Assembly: GCA_902541315.1 (NCBI GenBank)
Contig: CACBQF010000004.1
Span: 25,223-89,222, forward strand
From: an uncultured Pelagibacteraceae bacterium
GTDB taxonomy: Bacteria; Pseudomonadota; Alphaproteobacteria; Pelagibacterales; Pelagibacteraceae
Direction of reading: 5' to 3'
Length of the DNA: 64,000 nt
Each line of letters begins with the position of its first letter. Positions within the stretch are counted from its first letter, which is position 1. Under the pieces are notes generated by a model. The model searched no databases. It was not told the origin of the DNA and was given only the letters and a program-made list of their open reading frames with translations. Positions 39,986-50,807 of this stretch are shown here, one piece after another. Made by a program: the position numbers and the translations under genes.

Positions 39986-41200
39986 GTGAGCAAAATAAAG
40001 GTAAAAAACCCAGTTGTAGAGTTAGATGGTGATGAAATGACCAGAATAATCTGGGAATTTATCAAAAATAAATTAATTCTTCCCTACATAGATTTAGGCA
40101 TTGATTATTACGATCTCGGTATGAAAAGCAGGGACAATTCAGATGATCAAATAACTATTGATGCAGCAAATGCAATTAAAAAAGTTGGTGTAGGAATTAA
40201 GTGTGCAACAATCACTCCTGATGAAGCTCGCGTAGAAGAATTCAAATTAAAAAAAATGTGGAGATCTCCAAATGGTACCATTAGAAATATTATTGGAGGC
40301 ACAGTATTCAGAGAGCCAATTATTTGTTCGAATATTCCTAAACTTGTTCCATCTTGGACAGATCCCGTAATTATTGGAAGACACGCTTTTGGCGACCAAT
40401 ATAGAGCTACAGATTTTAAAGTGCCTGGTAAAGGTAAAATGGAAGTAAAATGGACTTCTGAAGATGGCAAAGATGAAATCAAATATGAAGTATTTAATTT
40501 TACAGGTCCGGGAGTTGCTCTTTCAATGTATAATTTAGATAAATCGATTGAAGATTTTGCTAGATCTTGTTTCAGCTATGGATTGATAAAAAAATGGCCA
40601 GTATATTTATCAACTAAGAATACAATCCTAAAAAAGTATGATGGAAGATTTAAGGACATTTTTGAGGAAGTATTTAATAAGGAATTTAAGAAACAATTTG
40701 ATGATGCTAAAATTACATACGAACACAGATTAATCGATGACATGGTTGCATGTGCCATGAAATGGAGTGGTAAATATATTTGGGCATGTAAGAACTACGA
40801 TGGTGATGTGCAGTCTGATACAATGGCCCAGGGCTATGGTTCTTTAGGTCTAATGACTAGCACATTATTAACTCCAGATGGTAAAATAATGGAGGCTGAA
40901 GCAGCTCATGGTACTGTTACTAGACATTATCGTATGCATCAACAAGGTAAAGAAACATCCACAAACCCTATCGCATCTATATTTGCTTGGACTAGAGGCT
41001 TAGCTCATCGGGGTAAATTAGATGGAAATGACGAACTGGTAAAATTTGCAAATACTATAGAAGAAGTTTGTATCCAATGTGTGGAAAGTGGATCAATGAC
41101 AAAAGACCTTGCAATACTGGTTGGACCTTCAAGTAAATATTTAACTACTAATCAGTTCTTGGATGTAATTGATAGTAATTTGAAAAAAAGATTAAATTAA
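39986..41200 (+). CDS. icd: NADP-dependent isocitrate dehydrogenase (eukaryote-like type)
   Basis: [52 protein letters not shown] start. Confidence 0.96.
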   Translation: MSKIKVKNPVVELDGDEMTRIIWEFIKNKLILPYIDLGIDYYDLGMKSRDNSDDQITIDAANAIKKVGVGIKCATITPDEARVEEFKLKKMWRSPNGTIRNIIGGTVFREPIICSNIPKLVPSWTDPVIIGRHAFGDQYRATDFKVPGKGKMEVKWTSEDGKDEIKYEVFNFTGPGVALSMYNLDKSIEDFARSCFSYGLIKKWPVYLSTKNTILKKYDGRFKDIFEEVFNKEFKKQFDDAKITYEHRLIDDMVACAMKWSGKYIWACKNYDGDVQSDTMAQGYGSLGLMTSTLLTPDGKIMEAEAAHGTVTRHYRMHQQGKETSTNPIASIFAWTRGLAHRGKLDGNDELVKFANTIEEVCIQCVESGSMTKDLAILVGPSSKYLTTNQFLDVIDSNLKKRLN

Positions 41201-43858
41201 AGACTTTATCTTTTCAAAAGCTTCATCAATTTTATTTTGGTCCTGACCACCAGCTTGAGCAAAGTCTTTTCGTCCACCTCCACCTTTGCCACCAATAGTC
41301 TCAGAACCTAATTTAGCAAATTTAACCGCATCATATTTATCAATTAATTTTTCTGTTATACCTACAGCCAGTCCAACTTTATCCTCATTAGTAGCAAATA
41401 CAATTATAATACCATCACCTAAATCTTTTTTTCCATTATCAACAAGTTTTCTTAAATCTTTAGGTGGTAGATCAATAACTTTTTGAAATCTTACTTTTAT
41501 ATCTTTAATTTTCTGATCATTAACAATATTTTTTGTTTTGTCTTTTAGAACTGAGTTCACATTGAGTTGTTCAAGTTGTCTTGTAAGATTTTTAATAAGT
41601 TCCTTAAGATCTTTACTTTCTATATTTGGCTTACCGCCAAGTTTTATAATTTGAGATGATAATTCTTTAATTGTATCTTCATCTTTCTGAATTGAAAGTG
41701 TTGATGCTTTTTCTTTATTTTTAATATATTCATCTAATTGTTTATCTCTTAATGCTTCTACTCTTCTAACACCTGCTGCTATAGAGGACTGACTTACGGT
41801 TTTAAATTTTCCTATATCGCCGGTGTTTCTAACGTGGGTTCCACCGCATAATTCTGTTGAAAAATATGCTTCTTTTTCTTTGCCCATAGATACCACCCTT
41901 ACTTCCTCACCATACTTTTCTCCAAAAAATGCTAGAGCACCTTTTTCAATAGCTGCTTTGGGTGTCATAATTCTAGTCGTTACTTCAGTATTATTTTTCA
42001 CATATTCATTTACTAATTTATCAATAGTTTCTAGCTCTTCATTTGTGATTGGTTTCATATGACTAAAATCAAATCTCAAACGATCTGGTGCAACAAGTGA
42101 ACCTTTTTGCATAACATGTTTTCCAAGTGTTCGTCTTAAAGACTCATGAAGAAGATGTGTTGCTGAATGATAAGCTTTTAGATTTGCTCTTCTTTCAATA
42201 TCAATTTTTAATTCAACAGTATCACCTACTTTTATTGAGCCTGTTTTTAACGAACCATAATGAACAAATAAATTACCAAGCTTCTTCTGTGTATCCTCAA
42301 CCTCAAAAACCGAGTTTCCTGAAACTATTGTGCCTTTGTCTCCAAGTTGTCCACCGGACTCACCGTAAAAAGGGGTTTGATTTGTTATTATCATTCCTTC
42401 TTCACCAGTGGATAATGATTTCACTTCGCTATTTTCCTTTATCAAATTTAATATAACTCCCTCTGATTGATTAGACTCGTAACCTAAAAATTCAGTTGGA
42501 CCAATTTTATCTTTGATTGAAAACCAAATTGCTTCTTCTGAACTGTCACCTGAACCTTTCCAATTTTTTTTAGCAAGTTCTTTACTATTTTTCATTAGTT
42601 GATCAAATTTTTTATGATCAACCGTTAATGATTTATTCTTTAAAATATCTTCAGTCAGATCTAATGGGAAACCATAAGTATCATATAATTTGAACGCCAC
42701 ATCTCCTGGTAAGACTTTATCTATTTTTGAAATTTCATCATTTAAAATTTTAATTCCTCTATCAAGTAAAACTAAAAATTTTTCCTCCTCCATTTTTAAT
42801 GTTTCTCGAATTAATGACTCTGATCTTTCTAATTCTGGATAATTTCCTGACATTTCATTTTTTAAAGCCTCAAAAATTTTGAAAAATATTGGTTCTTTAG
42901 ATCCCAGTAAATGAGAGTGTCTCATACCTCTTCTCATTATTCTTCTAAGAACATATCCACGACCTTCATTTGAGGGCAAAACACCTTCAGCTAAAAGAAA
43001 TGAGCTTGCTCTTAAGTGATCAGCAATTACTCTAAAACTTGATATATTTTTATCTTCTTGTTTGACTTTTGTTACTTCAGATATTGAACTTATTAATTTC
43101 TTAAAATGATCAGTTTGATAATTATCGTGTGTTCCTTGTAAAAGAGCTGCAATTCTTTCTAATCCCATTCCTGTATCGACAGATGGTTTTGGTAAATCTA
43201 TTCTTTTATCTTTTGAGACTTGCTCATACTGCATGAAGACTAAGTTCCAAATTTCAATAAAACGATCACCATCTTGATCTTTAGTTCCTGGCAATCCTCC
43301 TTTTAAATGATCACCATGGTCGTAAAATATTTCTGAACAAGGACCACATGGCCCAGTTTCACCCATTGACCAGAAGTTATCTGACGTTGCAATTCTAATT
43401 ATTTTATCATCACTAAAACCTGCAATTTTCTTCCAAAAATTAAAAGCCTCGTCATCCTCATGAAAAACAGTTACATAAAGCCTATTTTTATCAAGGCCAA
43501 AGTCTTTAGTTATCAAATTCCACGCTAGTTCTATTCCTCTTTCTTTGAAATAATCTCCAAAAGAAAAATTTCCTAGCATTTCAAAAAAAGTATGGTGTCT
43601 TGGGGTATAACCAACATTTTCTAAATCATTATGTTTACCACCTGCCCTTACGCATTTTTGAGAAGTGGTTGCTCTTTGATAATCTCTTTTCTCTAAACCA
43701 GTAAATACATTTTTAAATTGTACCATTCCAGAATTAGCAAACATTAGTGTTGGGTCATTATTTGGCACTAAATTACTGGACTCAACAATCTTATGATCAT
43801 TCTTTTCAAAGTATTTTAAGAACGTGCTTCTTATTTCATTTAATGATTTGTCTGCCAT
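41192..43858 (-). CDS. alaS: Alanyl-tRNA synthetase
   Basis: [45 protein letters not shown]-type [34 protein letters not shown]. Confidence 0.98.
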   Translation of the reverse strand: MADKSLNEIRSTFLKYFEKNDHKIVESSNLVPNNDPTLMFANSGMVQFKNVFTGLEKRDYQRATTSQKCVRAGGKHNDLENVGYTPRHHTFFEMLGNFSFGDYFKERGIELAWNLITKDFGLDKNRLYVTVFHEDDEAFNFWKKIAGFSDDKIIRIATSDNFWSMGETGPCGPCSEIFYDHGDHLKGGLPGTKDQDGDRFIEIWNLVFMQYEQVSKDKRIDLPKPSVDTGMGLERIAALLQGTHDNYQTDHFKKLISSISEVTKVKQEDKNISSFRVIADHLRASSFLLAEGVLPSNEGRGYVLRRIMRRGMRHSHLLGSKEPIFFKIFEALKNEMSGNYPELERSESLIRETLKMEEEKFLVLLDRGIKILNDEISKIDKVLPGDVAFKLYDTYGFPLDLTEDILKNKSLTVDHKKFDQLMKNSKELAKKNWKGSGDSSEEAIWFSIKDKIGPTEFLGYESNQSEGVILNLIKENSEVKSLSTGEEGMIITNQTPFYGESGGQLGDKGTIVSGNSVFEVEDTQKKLGNLFVHYGSLKTGSIKVGDTVELKIDIERRANLKAYHSATHLLHESLRRTLGKHVMQKGSLVAPDRLRFDFSHMKPITNEELETIDKLVNEYVKNNTEVTTRIMTPKAAIEKGALAFFGEKYGEEVRVVSMGKEKEAYFSTELCGGTHVRNTGDIGKFKTVSQSSIAAGVRRVEALRDKQLDEYIKNKEKASTLSIQKDEDTIKELSSQIIKLGGKPNIESKDLKELIKNLTRQLEQLNVNSVLKDKTKNIVNDQKIKDIKVRFQKVIDLPPKDLRKLVDNGKKDLGDGIIIVFATNEDKVGLAVGITEKLIDKYDAVKFAKLGSETIGGKGGGGRKDFAQAGGQDQNKIDEAFEKIKSLI

Positions 43859-43910
43859 ATTTTTAAGATACAGCTTTTTTGTTTTATGTCTAGTTAGGGA
43901 TGAAGGGGGA

Positions 43911-43933
43911 AAGGCGCTTATTATAAGCGCCTT
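43911..43933 (-). terminator. Hairpin downstream of recA
   Basis: AAGGCGCTTATTATAAGCGCCTT, 11-bp inverted repeat around 1 nt (practically 9-bp stem/5-nt loop), between the recA stop and the alaS start. Confidence 0.7.
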
Positions 43934-43958
43934 TATAATTTAAAGATGACCTTTAATT

Positions 43959-45107
43959 CTAGTTCTTTTTGGTAGGAGTAGTCTCTTTTGCAGCCTCTTC
44001 ATTTTCAGCTACTTTCTTCTCCTTTTCAATTTTTTCAGGACTTAGTGGATTTCCCTCAATTTTCTTTGAAATCACACCAGCTTTTTCTCTAATTGCCATT
44101 TCTATTTCTGCAGCAACATTAGGGTTTTGTGCAAGATAAGTTTTTGCATTTTCTCTACCTTGACCTATCTTTTCACCCTTATAAGCATACCATGCTCCTG
44201 ATTTTTCAATAATATCAGCTTTAGCACCTAGGTCGACTAACTCACCCATTTTGCTAATTCCTTTGCCATACATTAAGTCAAACTCAACAACTTTAAATGG
44301 TGGTGCAACTTTATTTTTAACTACTTTTACTCTTGTAGTATTACCAATAATTTCATCTTTATCTTTGATGGCTCCAATTCTTCTAATATCCATTCTTACA
44401 GATGAATAAAACTTAAGTGCATTTCCACCCGATGTTGTTTCTGGACTTCCAAACATAACTCCAATTTTCATTCTAATTTGGTTAATGAAAATCATCATTG
44501 TGTTTGTATTTGAAATTGAACCAGTTAATTTTCTTAAAGCCTGACTCATTAATCTTGATTGAAGACCAACATGATGATCTCCCATCTCTCCTTCAATTTC
44601 AGCTTTTGGAGTTAAAGCTGCAACAGAGTCAATTACGATAACTGAAATAGAGCCTGATTTTACTAGCGTATCAGCGATTTCTAAAGCTTGCTCACCTGCA
44701 TCTGGTTGAGAGATTAAAAGCTCTTCAGTATTTACACCTAATTTCTTTGCGTAAACTGGATCTAAAGCATGCTCTGCATCAACGAATGCACAAATTCCAC
44801 CTGCTTTTTGAGCTTCAGCAACAACTTGTAATGCTAATGTTGTTTTTCCAGAAGACTCTGGTCCGTAAACTTCAATAATTCTGCCTTTAGGTAATCCACC
44901 TATTCCTAAAGCTAAATCTAAACTTAAAGATCCAGTAGATACCGACTCGATATCCATAGCTCTTTTTTCACCGAGCTTCATTACTGAACCTTTTCCAAAA
45001 TTATCTGTGATTTGGCTGATTGCAGCTTCTAAAGCCTTATTTTTCTCTTTATTTTCCAATTCCTGATTTTTAGTAGATTTAACTACTTTTAAGTTATTTT
45101 TAGTCAT
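43959..45107 (-). CDS. recA: Recombinase RecA
   Basis: [73 protein letters not shown]. Confidence 0.98.
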   Translation of the reverse strand: MTKNNLKVVKSTKNQELENKEKNKALEAAISQITDNFGKGSVMKLGEKRAMDIESVSTGSLSLDLALGIGGLPKGRIIEVYGPESSGKTTLALQVVAEAQKAGGICAFVDAEHALDPVYAKKLGVNTEELLISQPDAGEQALEIADTLVKSGSISVIVIDSVAALTPKAEIEGEMGDHHVGLQSRLMSQALRKLTGSISNTNTMMIFINQIRMKIGVMFGSPETTSGGNALKFYSSVRMDIRRIGAIKDKDEIIGNTTRVKVVKNKVAPPFKVVEFDLMYGKGISKMGELVDLGAKADIIEKSGAWYAYKGEKIGQGRENAKTYLAQNPNVAAEIEMAIREKAGVISKKIEGNPLSPEKIEKEKKVAENEEAAKETTPTKKN

Positions 45108-45156
45108 TTTTTGCCTTTTTTTTTACGTTTTTTAACACTCGAATCATAAAATAAAT

Positions 45157-45171
45157 GTACACATTTTGTTC
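45157..45171. promoter_or_regulatory. Candidate SOS/LexA-like operator upstream of recA
   Basis: GTAC-ACATTTT-GTTC, one mismatch from the alphaproteobacterial GTTC-N7-GTTC motif; located about 50 bp upstream of the recA start. Confidence 0.45.
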
Positions 45172-45213
45172 TCATTAGCAAGATTTATTTATTTTAGCCT
45201 AAAAAGCCCCTTT

Positions 45214-46512
45214 TTATCGTAATTTTAGATAATCACTATTGAGTAAACCGATAGATTTAAGCAAATTAAATTGAGAAAGAATAAAGTTTCTCTCAGAATC
45301 GGCTAAAGAAATTTGAGCATTCAATAAAAGAGAATTAGATTGAATAACTTCAAGAGTAGTTCTGCCAGAAGAACCGCTATTATATTCTGCTGTAATACCT
45401 TCATTTGCAATTTCCGCTGCCCTTACTTGCAATTGAACAGAGTTAAGCAAACTTTTATTTGATTGAAAATTTGACCAGGCACTTGCTACATTAGTTTGAT
45501 TTTGTTTAATCTCACTGTCTAAAGTTAAACGTGATCTATTTTCTATATTCTTATTTTTATTTAACGATGCCAGATTTTTTCCACCTGAATAAAATGGCCA
45601 AGTAACAGTTGCTTTTAAAGTTTCTTTATCTCTCTCATCGTAAGTAGAGCTAAAGTCATCTGAGTAGGACTTTTCTAAAGATAATTTTGCAGTTGGTACC
45701 AATTCTGATCTTGCAATCGATGTATCTTTTTTCGATTGTTCATATTCCATTTCAGCAATAATTAAATCTGGATTGCTTTTTTTAGATTGTTCAATAGCTG
45801 AATTTAAACTGCCTGGTATTTGGTAACTCATTATTGAACTTTTATTTAATGACTGAGCATTACCTAAAGGTCCAATAATATTTTCATAATTCAACTTACT
45901 AGTTAAAAGATCACTTTGTGCTTGAATAAAACTTGCCTCAGCACCAGCTAATGACGACTCTGATTGTGAGACATCTGATAAACTAATTTGACCTCTTTCA
46001 TGTCTAATTCTATCAGTTTCAACTTGTCTGCTTAGGAGTTCAACGTTAGCTCTATTAATTTCTAATTTTTCATTAGCTGAGATTAATGCAGTATATGCTG
46101 CTACAGTTTTATATAAAATATCTTGCTCTTTTTTTAAAAGTTTCGCTTTTGCTAGATTGATACCGATTTTACTTTTTGACAAATCAGCGCCTCTACCAAA
46201 ATCAAATAATGTTTGAGTAACTGAAATAGATTTAGTTTCCGTATCTACATCAGTAATTGTGGCATTTGACCCATCTCTATTAGTTAATTTGTCAGTCTCA
46301 TCTTGGCTCTTTGATCCCTCTAGAGTAATTGTTGGAAAATAGGAACTCATTGAGATTTTAAGCTCTTGTTCCGAAATACTGATATTTTCTCTTTCAGCAT
46401 TTAATTCAGAATTATTTTTATAAGCTTTTTTTAGAGCTGCAGTAAATGTTTCAGCACTTAAATTTGAAATTATAAATAGATTACTAAGAATGATAATTAA
46501 AAATTTTTTCAT
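45214..46512 (-). CDS. tolC: TolC-family outer membrane protein
   Basis: Signal peptide; ALKKAYKNNSELNAERENI, TLFDFGRGADLSKS, TVTWPFYSGGKNLASLNKNKN, NSGSSGRTTLEVIQSNSLLLNAQI. Confidence 0.92.
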   Translation of the reverse strand: MKKFLIIILSNLFIISNLSAETFTAALKKAYKNNSELNAERENISISEQELKISMSSYFPTITLEGSKSQDETDKLTNRDGSNATITDVDTETKSISVTQTLFDFGRGADLSKSKIGINLAKAKLLKKEQDILYKTVAAYTALISANEKLEINRANVELLSRQVETDRIRHERGQISLSDVSQSESSLAGAEASFIQAQSDLLTSKLNYENIIGPLGNAQSLNKSSIMSYQIPGSLNSAIEQSKKSNPDLIIAEMEYEQSKKDTSIARSELVPTAKLSLEKSYSDDFSSTYDERDKETLKATVTWPFYSGGKNLASLNKNKNIENRSRLTLDSEIKQNQTNVASAWSNFQSNKSLLNSVQLQVRAAEIANEGITAEYNSGSSGRTTLEVIQSNSLLLNAQISLADSERNFILSQFNLLKSIGLLNSDYLKLR

Positions 46513-47438
46513 TTATTTCTATATAATGCAGATTTGATCTGATGGTTACTATTTAAATTGAATATAATTGATGCATATTTAGGCATATTCTTGAACATAT
46601 TTTGCGTAATTCTTTGATACGTTTGCATAAAATTAATTACATCTCCTCTACTCATAATCTTTAAGTTTGATTTTACTTTACTTTTTACCCAAAGTTTTCT
46701 CTCTTGTTTTAATCTCCATTTTTGGAGCAAACTGAAATTTTTTGCTTTTAAATAAATTAAACAATTCAATTGGGAATATAATTTTTTATATTTTGATTTC
46801 AATTGGTCGTTAACATATTTTCTCCAGATCTGTTTTTGATCTTTGGCCTTCTCCATTGAATTGATTGTTTTTTTTAATGAGCTATTTTTTTCAGATTTCG
46901 CTCCCACACACCATCCCTCAAATATAATTACATCTGGTCTGTCTTTTAAATCGTACCAGTATTTTTTATTAAATCTATCATCTATGGCTTTATTAAATGT
47001 TGGTAGTTTTAGTCTTTTAAATTTATTACTTTTTGCTTTTTTAAAGAAATTTAACATCATATCAATATCATGCGTTCCAGGTACCCCTCTTGTTATAAGC
47101 ATGGGATGAACTCTTTTTGATAAATTTTTACGTTCTTTTCTTGTTTTATAAAAGTCATCTATTGAAATTCTAAAAACATTTAATTTAAAATATTTAGTTA
47201 AAATAATTCTGATTAGAGAACTAATTGTAGTTTTACCTGTTCCTTGACCCCCTGCTAAACCCACAAAATAAGGTTTTTTCTTTTCGGCTTTTTTACTTAT
47301 CCAAAAACATAATGGAATTAAGAACAATTTAATCATTCTTTCTTTATTCTTAAATTTGTCAGCTTTTGTCTCTTGAGATTTAATAAACTTTAAACAATCT
47401 TTTTTTACCCTACCAAAACATAAGCTGAATTGTTGCAT
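46509..47438 (-). CDS. P-loop kinase, D-glycerate 3-kinase-like
   Basis: GLAGGQGTGKTTISSLI, ISIDDFYKTRKERKNLSKRVHPMLITRGVPGTHDIDM, IIFEGWCVG. Confidence 0.82.
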   Translation of the reverse strand: MQQFSLCFGRVKKDCLKFIKSQETKADKFKNKERMIKLFLIPLCFWISKKAEKKKPYFVGLAGGQGTGKTTISSLIRIILTKYFKLNVFRISIDDFYKTRKERKNLSKRVHPMLITRGVPGTHDIDMMLNFFKKAKSNKFKRLKLPTFNKAIDDRFNKKYWYDLKDRPDVIIFEGWCVGAKSEKNSSLKKTINSMEKAKDQKQIWRKYVNDQLKSKYKKLYSQLNCLIYLKAKNFSLLQKWRLKQERKLWVKSKVKSNLKIMSRGDVINFMQTYQRITQNMFKNMPKYASIIFNLNSNHQIKSALYRNK

Positions 47439-47443
47439 GAGAA

Positions 47444-47806
47444 TTATTTTTTATCTAAAGGATGATTTTGACCATCGTTTAACGGAATATCCTTTATTTC
47501 AAAAGTGTTTATTTCATCAACACAACCAACATTAAATCCTGTCATAGCTGGATTAATTCTTGGATTATGATGAGTATAAATTCCACACTCAGAACAAAAG
47601 TAATGTTTAGCAACTTTTGAATGGAACTGATAGAGTTTTAATTTATCTCGCCCTTTTACAATTTTGAAATCTTCATTTTTTACCATCGACATAATTGCTC
47701 CTTTTCTTTTACAAATAGAACAATTGCATTTTATTACTTTAGCTAAATCTCCATCTAAATTTATTTCTGCTTCAACAGCTCCACAATGACAAACAAGTTT
47801 TTTCAT
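47444..47806 (-). CDS. GFA/CENP-V-family zinc protein
   Basis: CHCGAVEAEINL, KCNCSICKRKGAI, HYFCSECGIYTHHNPR. Confidence 0.9.
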   Translation of the reverse strand: MKKLVCHCGAVEAEINLDGDLAKVIKCNCSICKRKGAIMSMVKNEDFKIVKGRDKLKLYQFHSKVAKHYFCSECGIYTHHNPRINPAMTGFNVGCVDEINTFEIKDIPLNDGQNHPLDKK

Positions 47807-47871
47807 TTTAATATAAAATTAAACTATCCTTGGTTGAAGTTATCCACAAGCATACAAAATATAGTTTTGAT

Positions 47872-47898
47872 GTTCACGTTTTGATTCACTTTTGATTC
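47872..47898. promoter_or_regulatory. Candidate SOS-like direct-repeat operator upstream of umuDC
   Basis: GTTC-ACGTTTT-GATTC followed by an overlapping ATTC-ACTTTT-GATTCA; shares GTnCACnTTTTG.TTC with the recA element. Confidence 0.4.
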
Positions 47899-47970
47899 AA
47901 TTACGGACTCAAAATACAACCTCTTGCGTGCATTGTATAAATGGGCTATAAATTAGAACAAAACAAGAAC

Positions 47971-48366
47971 ATGAAACTAACTATTCCCTATTATCTGCAT
48001 AAAGCTGGTGCTGGTTTCCCATCACCTGCCACTGATTATATCGAAGAAGATATCGATCTAAACATGCATCTAATCAAAAACGTTCCAGCTACTTTTATTA
48101 TCAGAGTACAGGGAAAATCCATGGTGGATGTTGGGATCAATGATGGAGACTTATTAGTTGTCGATAAAAGTTTAAAACCAAAAAATTTTTCAACAGTTAT
48201 TGCAAATGTTCATGATGAGCTTGTGGTTAAAACTTTAGTTCAAGAAAGAGATAAAAAATTTCTATCTTCTGGGTCTAAAGATTTTTCTAATAGAATTTTA
48301 ATTAATGAAGAAGAAGATGTTTTTATTTGGGGGGTTGTGACGTATGTCATCCATTCAACGTACTAA
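47971..48366 (+). CDS. umuD: UmuD-like S24 autopeptidase, DNA polymerase V subunit
   Basis: AGAGFPSPATDYIEEDIDLNMHLIKN, VQGKSMVDVGINDGDLLVVD (Ser), ELVVKTL (Lys); start at MKLTIPYYL. Confidence 0.92.
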   Translation: MKLTIPYYLHKAGAGFPSPATDYIEEDIDLNMHLIKNVPATFIIRVQGKSMVDVGINDGDLLVVDKSLKPKNFSTVIANVHDELVVKTLVQERDKKFLSSGSKDFSNRILINEEEDVFIWGVVTYVIHSTY

Positions 48367-49624
48367 AAAAATAGGCTTAGTTGATTGTAATTCTTTCTAT
48401 GTTTCATGTGAAAGATTATTTAATCCAAAAATAAGAAAAAAACCTGTGGTTGTTTTATCTAATAACGATGGTTGTATCATTTCTAGATCCAATGAAGCAA
48501 AAGCGTTGGGGATCAAGATGGGTGAACCTTATTTTAAAGCAAAAAATATTATTGTTAAAAATAAAGTTGAAGTTTTTTCGTCAAATTATTCGTTATATGG
48601 AGATTTATCTAGAAGAGTAATGAGAACTCTTAAAAGATTTAATACTGAAATAGAGGTATATTCAATCGACGAGGCATTCATAGATTTATCCAATTTTCCA
48701 GATTCTGAGGTTGAAAAAGTTGGAAGAGAAATTAGACAAACAGTTCTACAGTGGACAGGTATTCCAACAAGTATCGGTATCGCTAAAACTAAAACATTGA
48801 GTAAAGTTGCAAACCATATCGCAAAGAAAAAACAATCAGGAGTAACGAGTTTGATTGGTATAGAAAATTTAGATCCAATTTTAGAAAAAGTTGAAATTAA
48901 TGATGTATGGGGTGTTGGCAGACAACTTACAAAATTTTATCAAAAGAACGGCATCTATAATGCCAAACAACTTAAAAATAAGTCTAACACTTGGATTAAA
49001 AAATGTTCTAATGTTTTAAGCTCAAGAACTGCAATGGAACTTAGAGGAGTTCCTTGTATTGACTTAGAGACTACACAAACAAAAAGGAAAAGTTGTGTCG
49101 TTTCAAGATCATTCGGTAAAAGAATAGAAAGTTTTCAAGAATTAAAGGAAGCAGTTGCTAATTATTGCTTGAATGCTTCTGAGAAAATTAGATCAGAGTC
49201 TTTAGTTGCAAAAGCGATTACAGTATTTGTTAGAACCAGTCCTTTTCAAAGAGATTATGGTTATTATTCAAATTCGAAAACTGTCGACTTTCCAATTGCA
49301 ACAAACAATAGTCTTGAGACTGTTAAAACTGCAGTTGCGATACTTGAGAATATATTTAGGAACGGCTGTCGTTATCAAAAAGCAGGTGTTATGCTTACAG
49401 GATTACGAGATGATGATGATAGGAAAAATTTATTCTCATCAGAAAAGGATGAAAAAATAAAAACTTTAATGCAATCAATTGATAATACTAATTACAGATA
49501 TGGCAGATCAACTCTAAGTCTTGCAAGTGCTGGAGTTCACAAAAAATGGAATATGAGAAGACAATATTCTTCTAAAATAGATACCGCTGATTTTTATTGT
49601 TTGCCAACAATCAAAGCTATTTAA
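48344..49624 (+). CDS. umuC: UmuC, Y-family DNA polymerase
   Basis: GLVDCNSFYVSCERLFNPKIRKKPVVVLSNNDGCIISRSNEAK, YSIDEAFIDLS. Confidence 0.96.
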   Translation: MSSIQRTKKIGLVDCNSFYVSCERLFNPKIRKKPVVVLSNNDGCIISRSNEAKALGIKMGEPYFKAKNIIVKNKVEVFSSNYSLYGDLSRRVMRTLKRFNTEIEVYSIDEAFIDLSNFPDSEVEKVGREIRQTVLQWTGIPTSIGIAKTKTLSKVANHIAKKKQSGVTSLIGIENLDPILEKVEINDVWGVGRQLTKFYQKNGIYNAKQLKNKSNTWIKKCSNVLSSRTAMELRGVPCIDLETTQTKRKSCVVSRSFGKRIESFQELKEAVANYCLNASEKIRSESLVAKAITVFVRTSPFQRDYGYYSNSKTVDFPIATNNSLETVKTAVAILENIFRNGCRYQKAGVMLTGLRDDDDRKNLFSSEKDEKIKTLMQSIDNTNYRYGRSTLSLASAGVHKKWNMRRQYSSKIDTADFYCLPTIKAI

Positions 49625-50807
49625 TAAAATGGCAATTTGGTTCAACAACTGTCCATGATGAAGTGCCAAATTTTCTTTTTGAAATATTTTCAAAATTCAA
49701 AACTATTTTAGCCTGGTAACTGTTAAGATTACTGCTATCTGACGACCATTGCTGAAGTCTTTTGATATTTTCATGATCTGGAAACCGAGTTGCATAAGCA
49801 TAAAGCCAGCCCCAATTACTCCCTTGTCTTCCATCAAGATCTTGCATTTTATAATTTTTTGCAGGTCCAGGTGCTTTCATTTCTTTGGCGTATTTAAAAA
49901 CTATCTCGTTATTTTCAGTAAAATCGATAAAAAACTTAACAATATTATGAAAGTTTTTGCCTTTATATTCATAGTCCCAAATATTGTAGCCCTGGTTTTC
50001 CGCAATAATTGCAATGACTGTTAAAGCATTCATTGCTCTTGCTTGGTAAAACATTGCTCTCCCACCTCTTCTTGTTTCAATAGGCAAACTACCATCTTTT
50101 CTTTGATACCGAATGGTGGCTTCATAATTTTTAAAAGCTTTTTTAAAAAGCTTATTATCATTTAGCAGGACACCCAACTGCATATGACTTATTGCAGATG
50201 ACAGTGCATGGTTGTGAGCTCTTTTAGGAACACCTCTTGCTTGAGTACCATCTTTGTAGGTCATGTCATACATAAGATGTTTGTTTTTCTTTACTATCTT
50301 TTCAAACCAATCTTTAATTATCTTATCCTCATTAGTTGAGATATCTATCACTTGTTTTGCAAAAGAATAACCAGCCATCATTGGTGAAGCCACCCATAAA
50401 TTCACGGTTAGAGTATCATTCCAATGTCTACCCTCATGATCTGATGGACCTGTTCTTTTTGCTGCATCTGCTTTAGCCCATTCCAAAATAATCTTTTTTA
50501 CATTTTCACACGCTTCAACACTACCCCCACCACATGGACGTTTAAAATTTTCAAACCTTTGTAATGCTCTATTAAACCTATTATCTAATCCATAACCTTT
50601 GGGAGCTTTAACCTCTGGAATAGGTGTAACTGGATTAGTCATGGGATTGGAATACATTTTCGTCATACATCTATTTGGATTTTTTGAAACTGGAAAAATA
50701 ATTTCTGGATTATTTATTTTAGCTTTTTTCTTAATTTCTTTAAAATTTGAAAAAGATGGTGTACAAAATAATAAATAAACTAATGTTGCAGAAATTATCC
50801 TAAACAT
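49617..50807 (-). CDS. Alginate-lyase-family (PL5-like) secreted protein
   Basis: Signal peptide; RAHNHALSSAISHMQLGVLLND and DGSLPIETRRGGRAMFYQARAMNALTVIAIIAENQGYN resemble alginate lyase domain motifs. Confidence 0.7.
   Translation of the reverse strand: MFRIISATLVYLLFCTPSFSNFKEIKKKAKINNPEIIFPVSKNPNRCMTKMYSNPMTNPVTPIPEVKAPKGYGLDNRFNRALQRFENFKRPCGGGSVEACENVKKIILEWAKADAAKRTGPSDHEGRHWNDTLTVNLWVASPMMAGYSFAKQVIDISTNEDKIIKDWFEKIVKKNKHLMYDMTYKDGTQARGVPKRAHNHALSSAISHMQLGVLLNDNKLFKKAFKNYEATIRYQRKDGSLPIETRRGGRAMFYQARAMNALTVIAIIAENQGYNIWDYEYKGKNFHNIVKFFIDFTENNEIVFKYAKEMKAPGPAKNYKMQDLDGRQGSNWGWLYAYATRFPDHENIKRLQQWSSDSSNLNSYQAKIVLNFENISKRKFGTSSWTVVEPNCHFIK

Noticed and set aside
45199-45216. AAAAAGCCCCTTTTT short hairpin at the tolC end
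   Set aside because: Six-bp A/T-rich stem overlapping the stop codon; too weak to call as a terminator.
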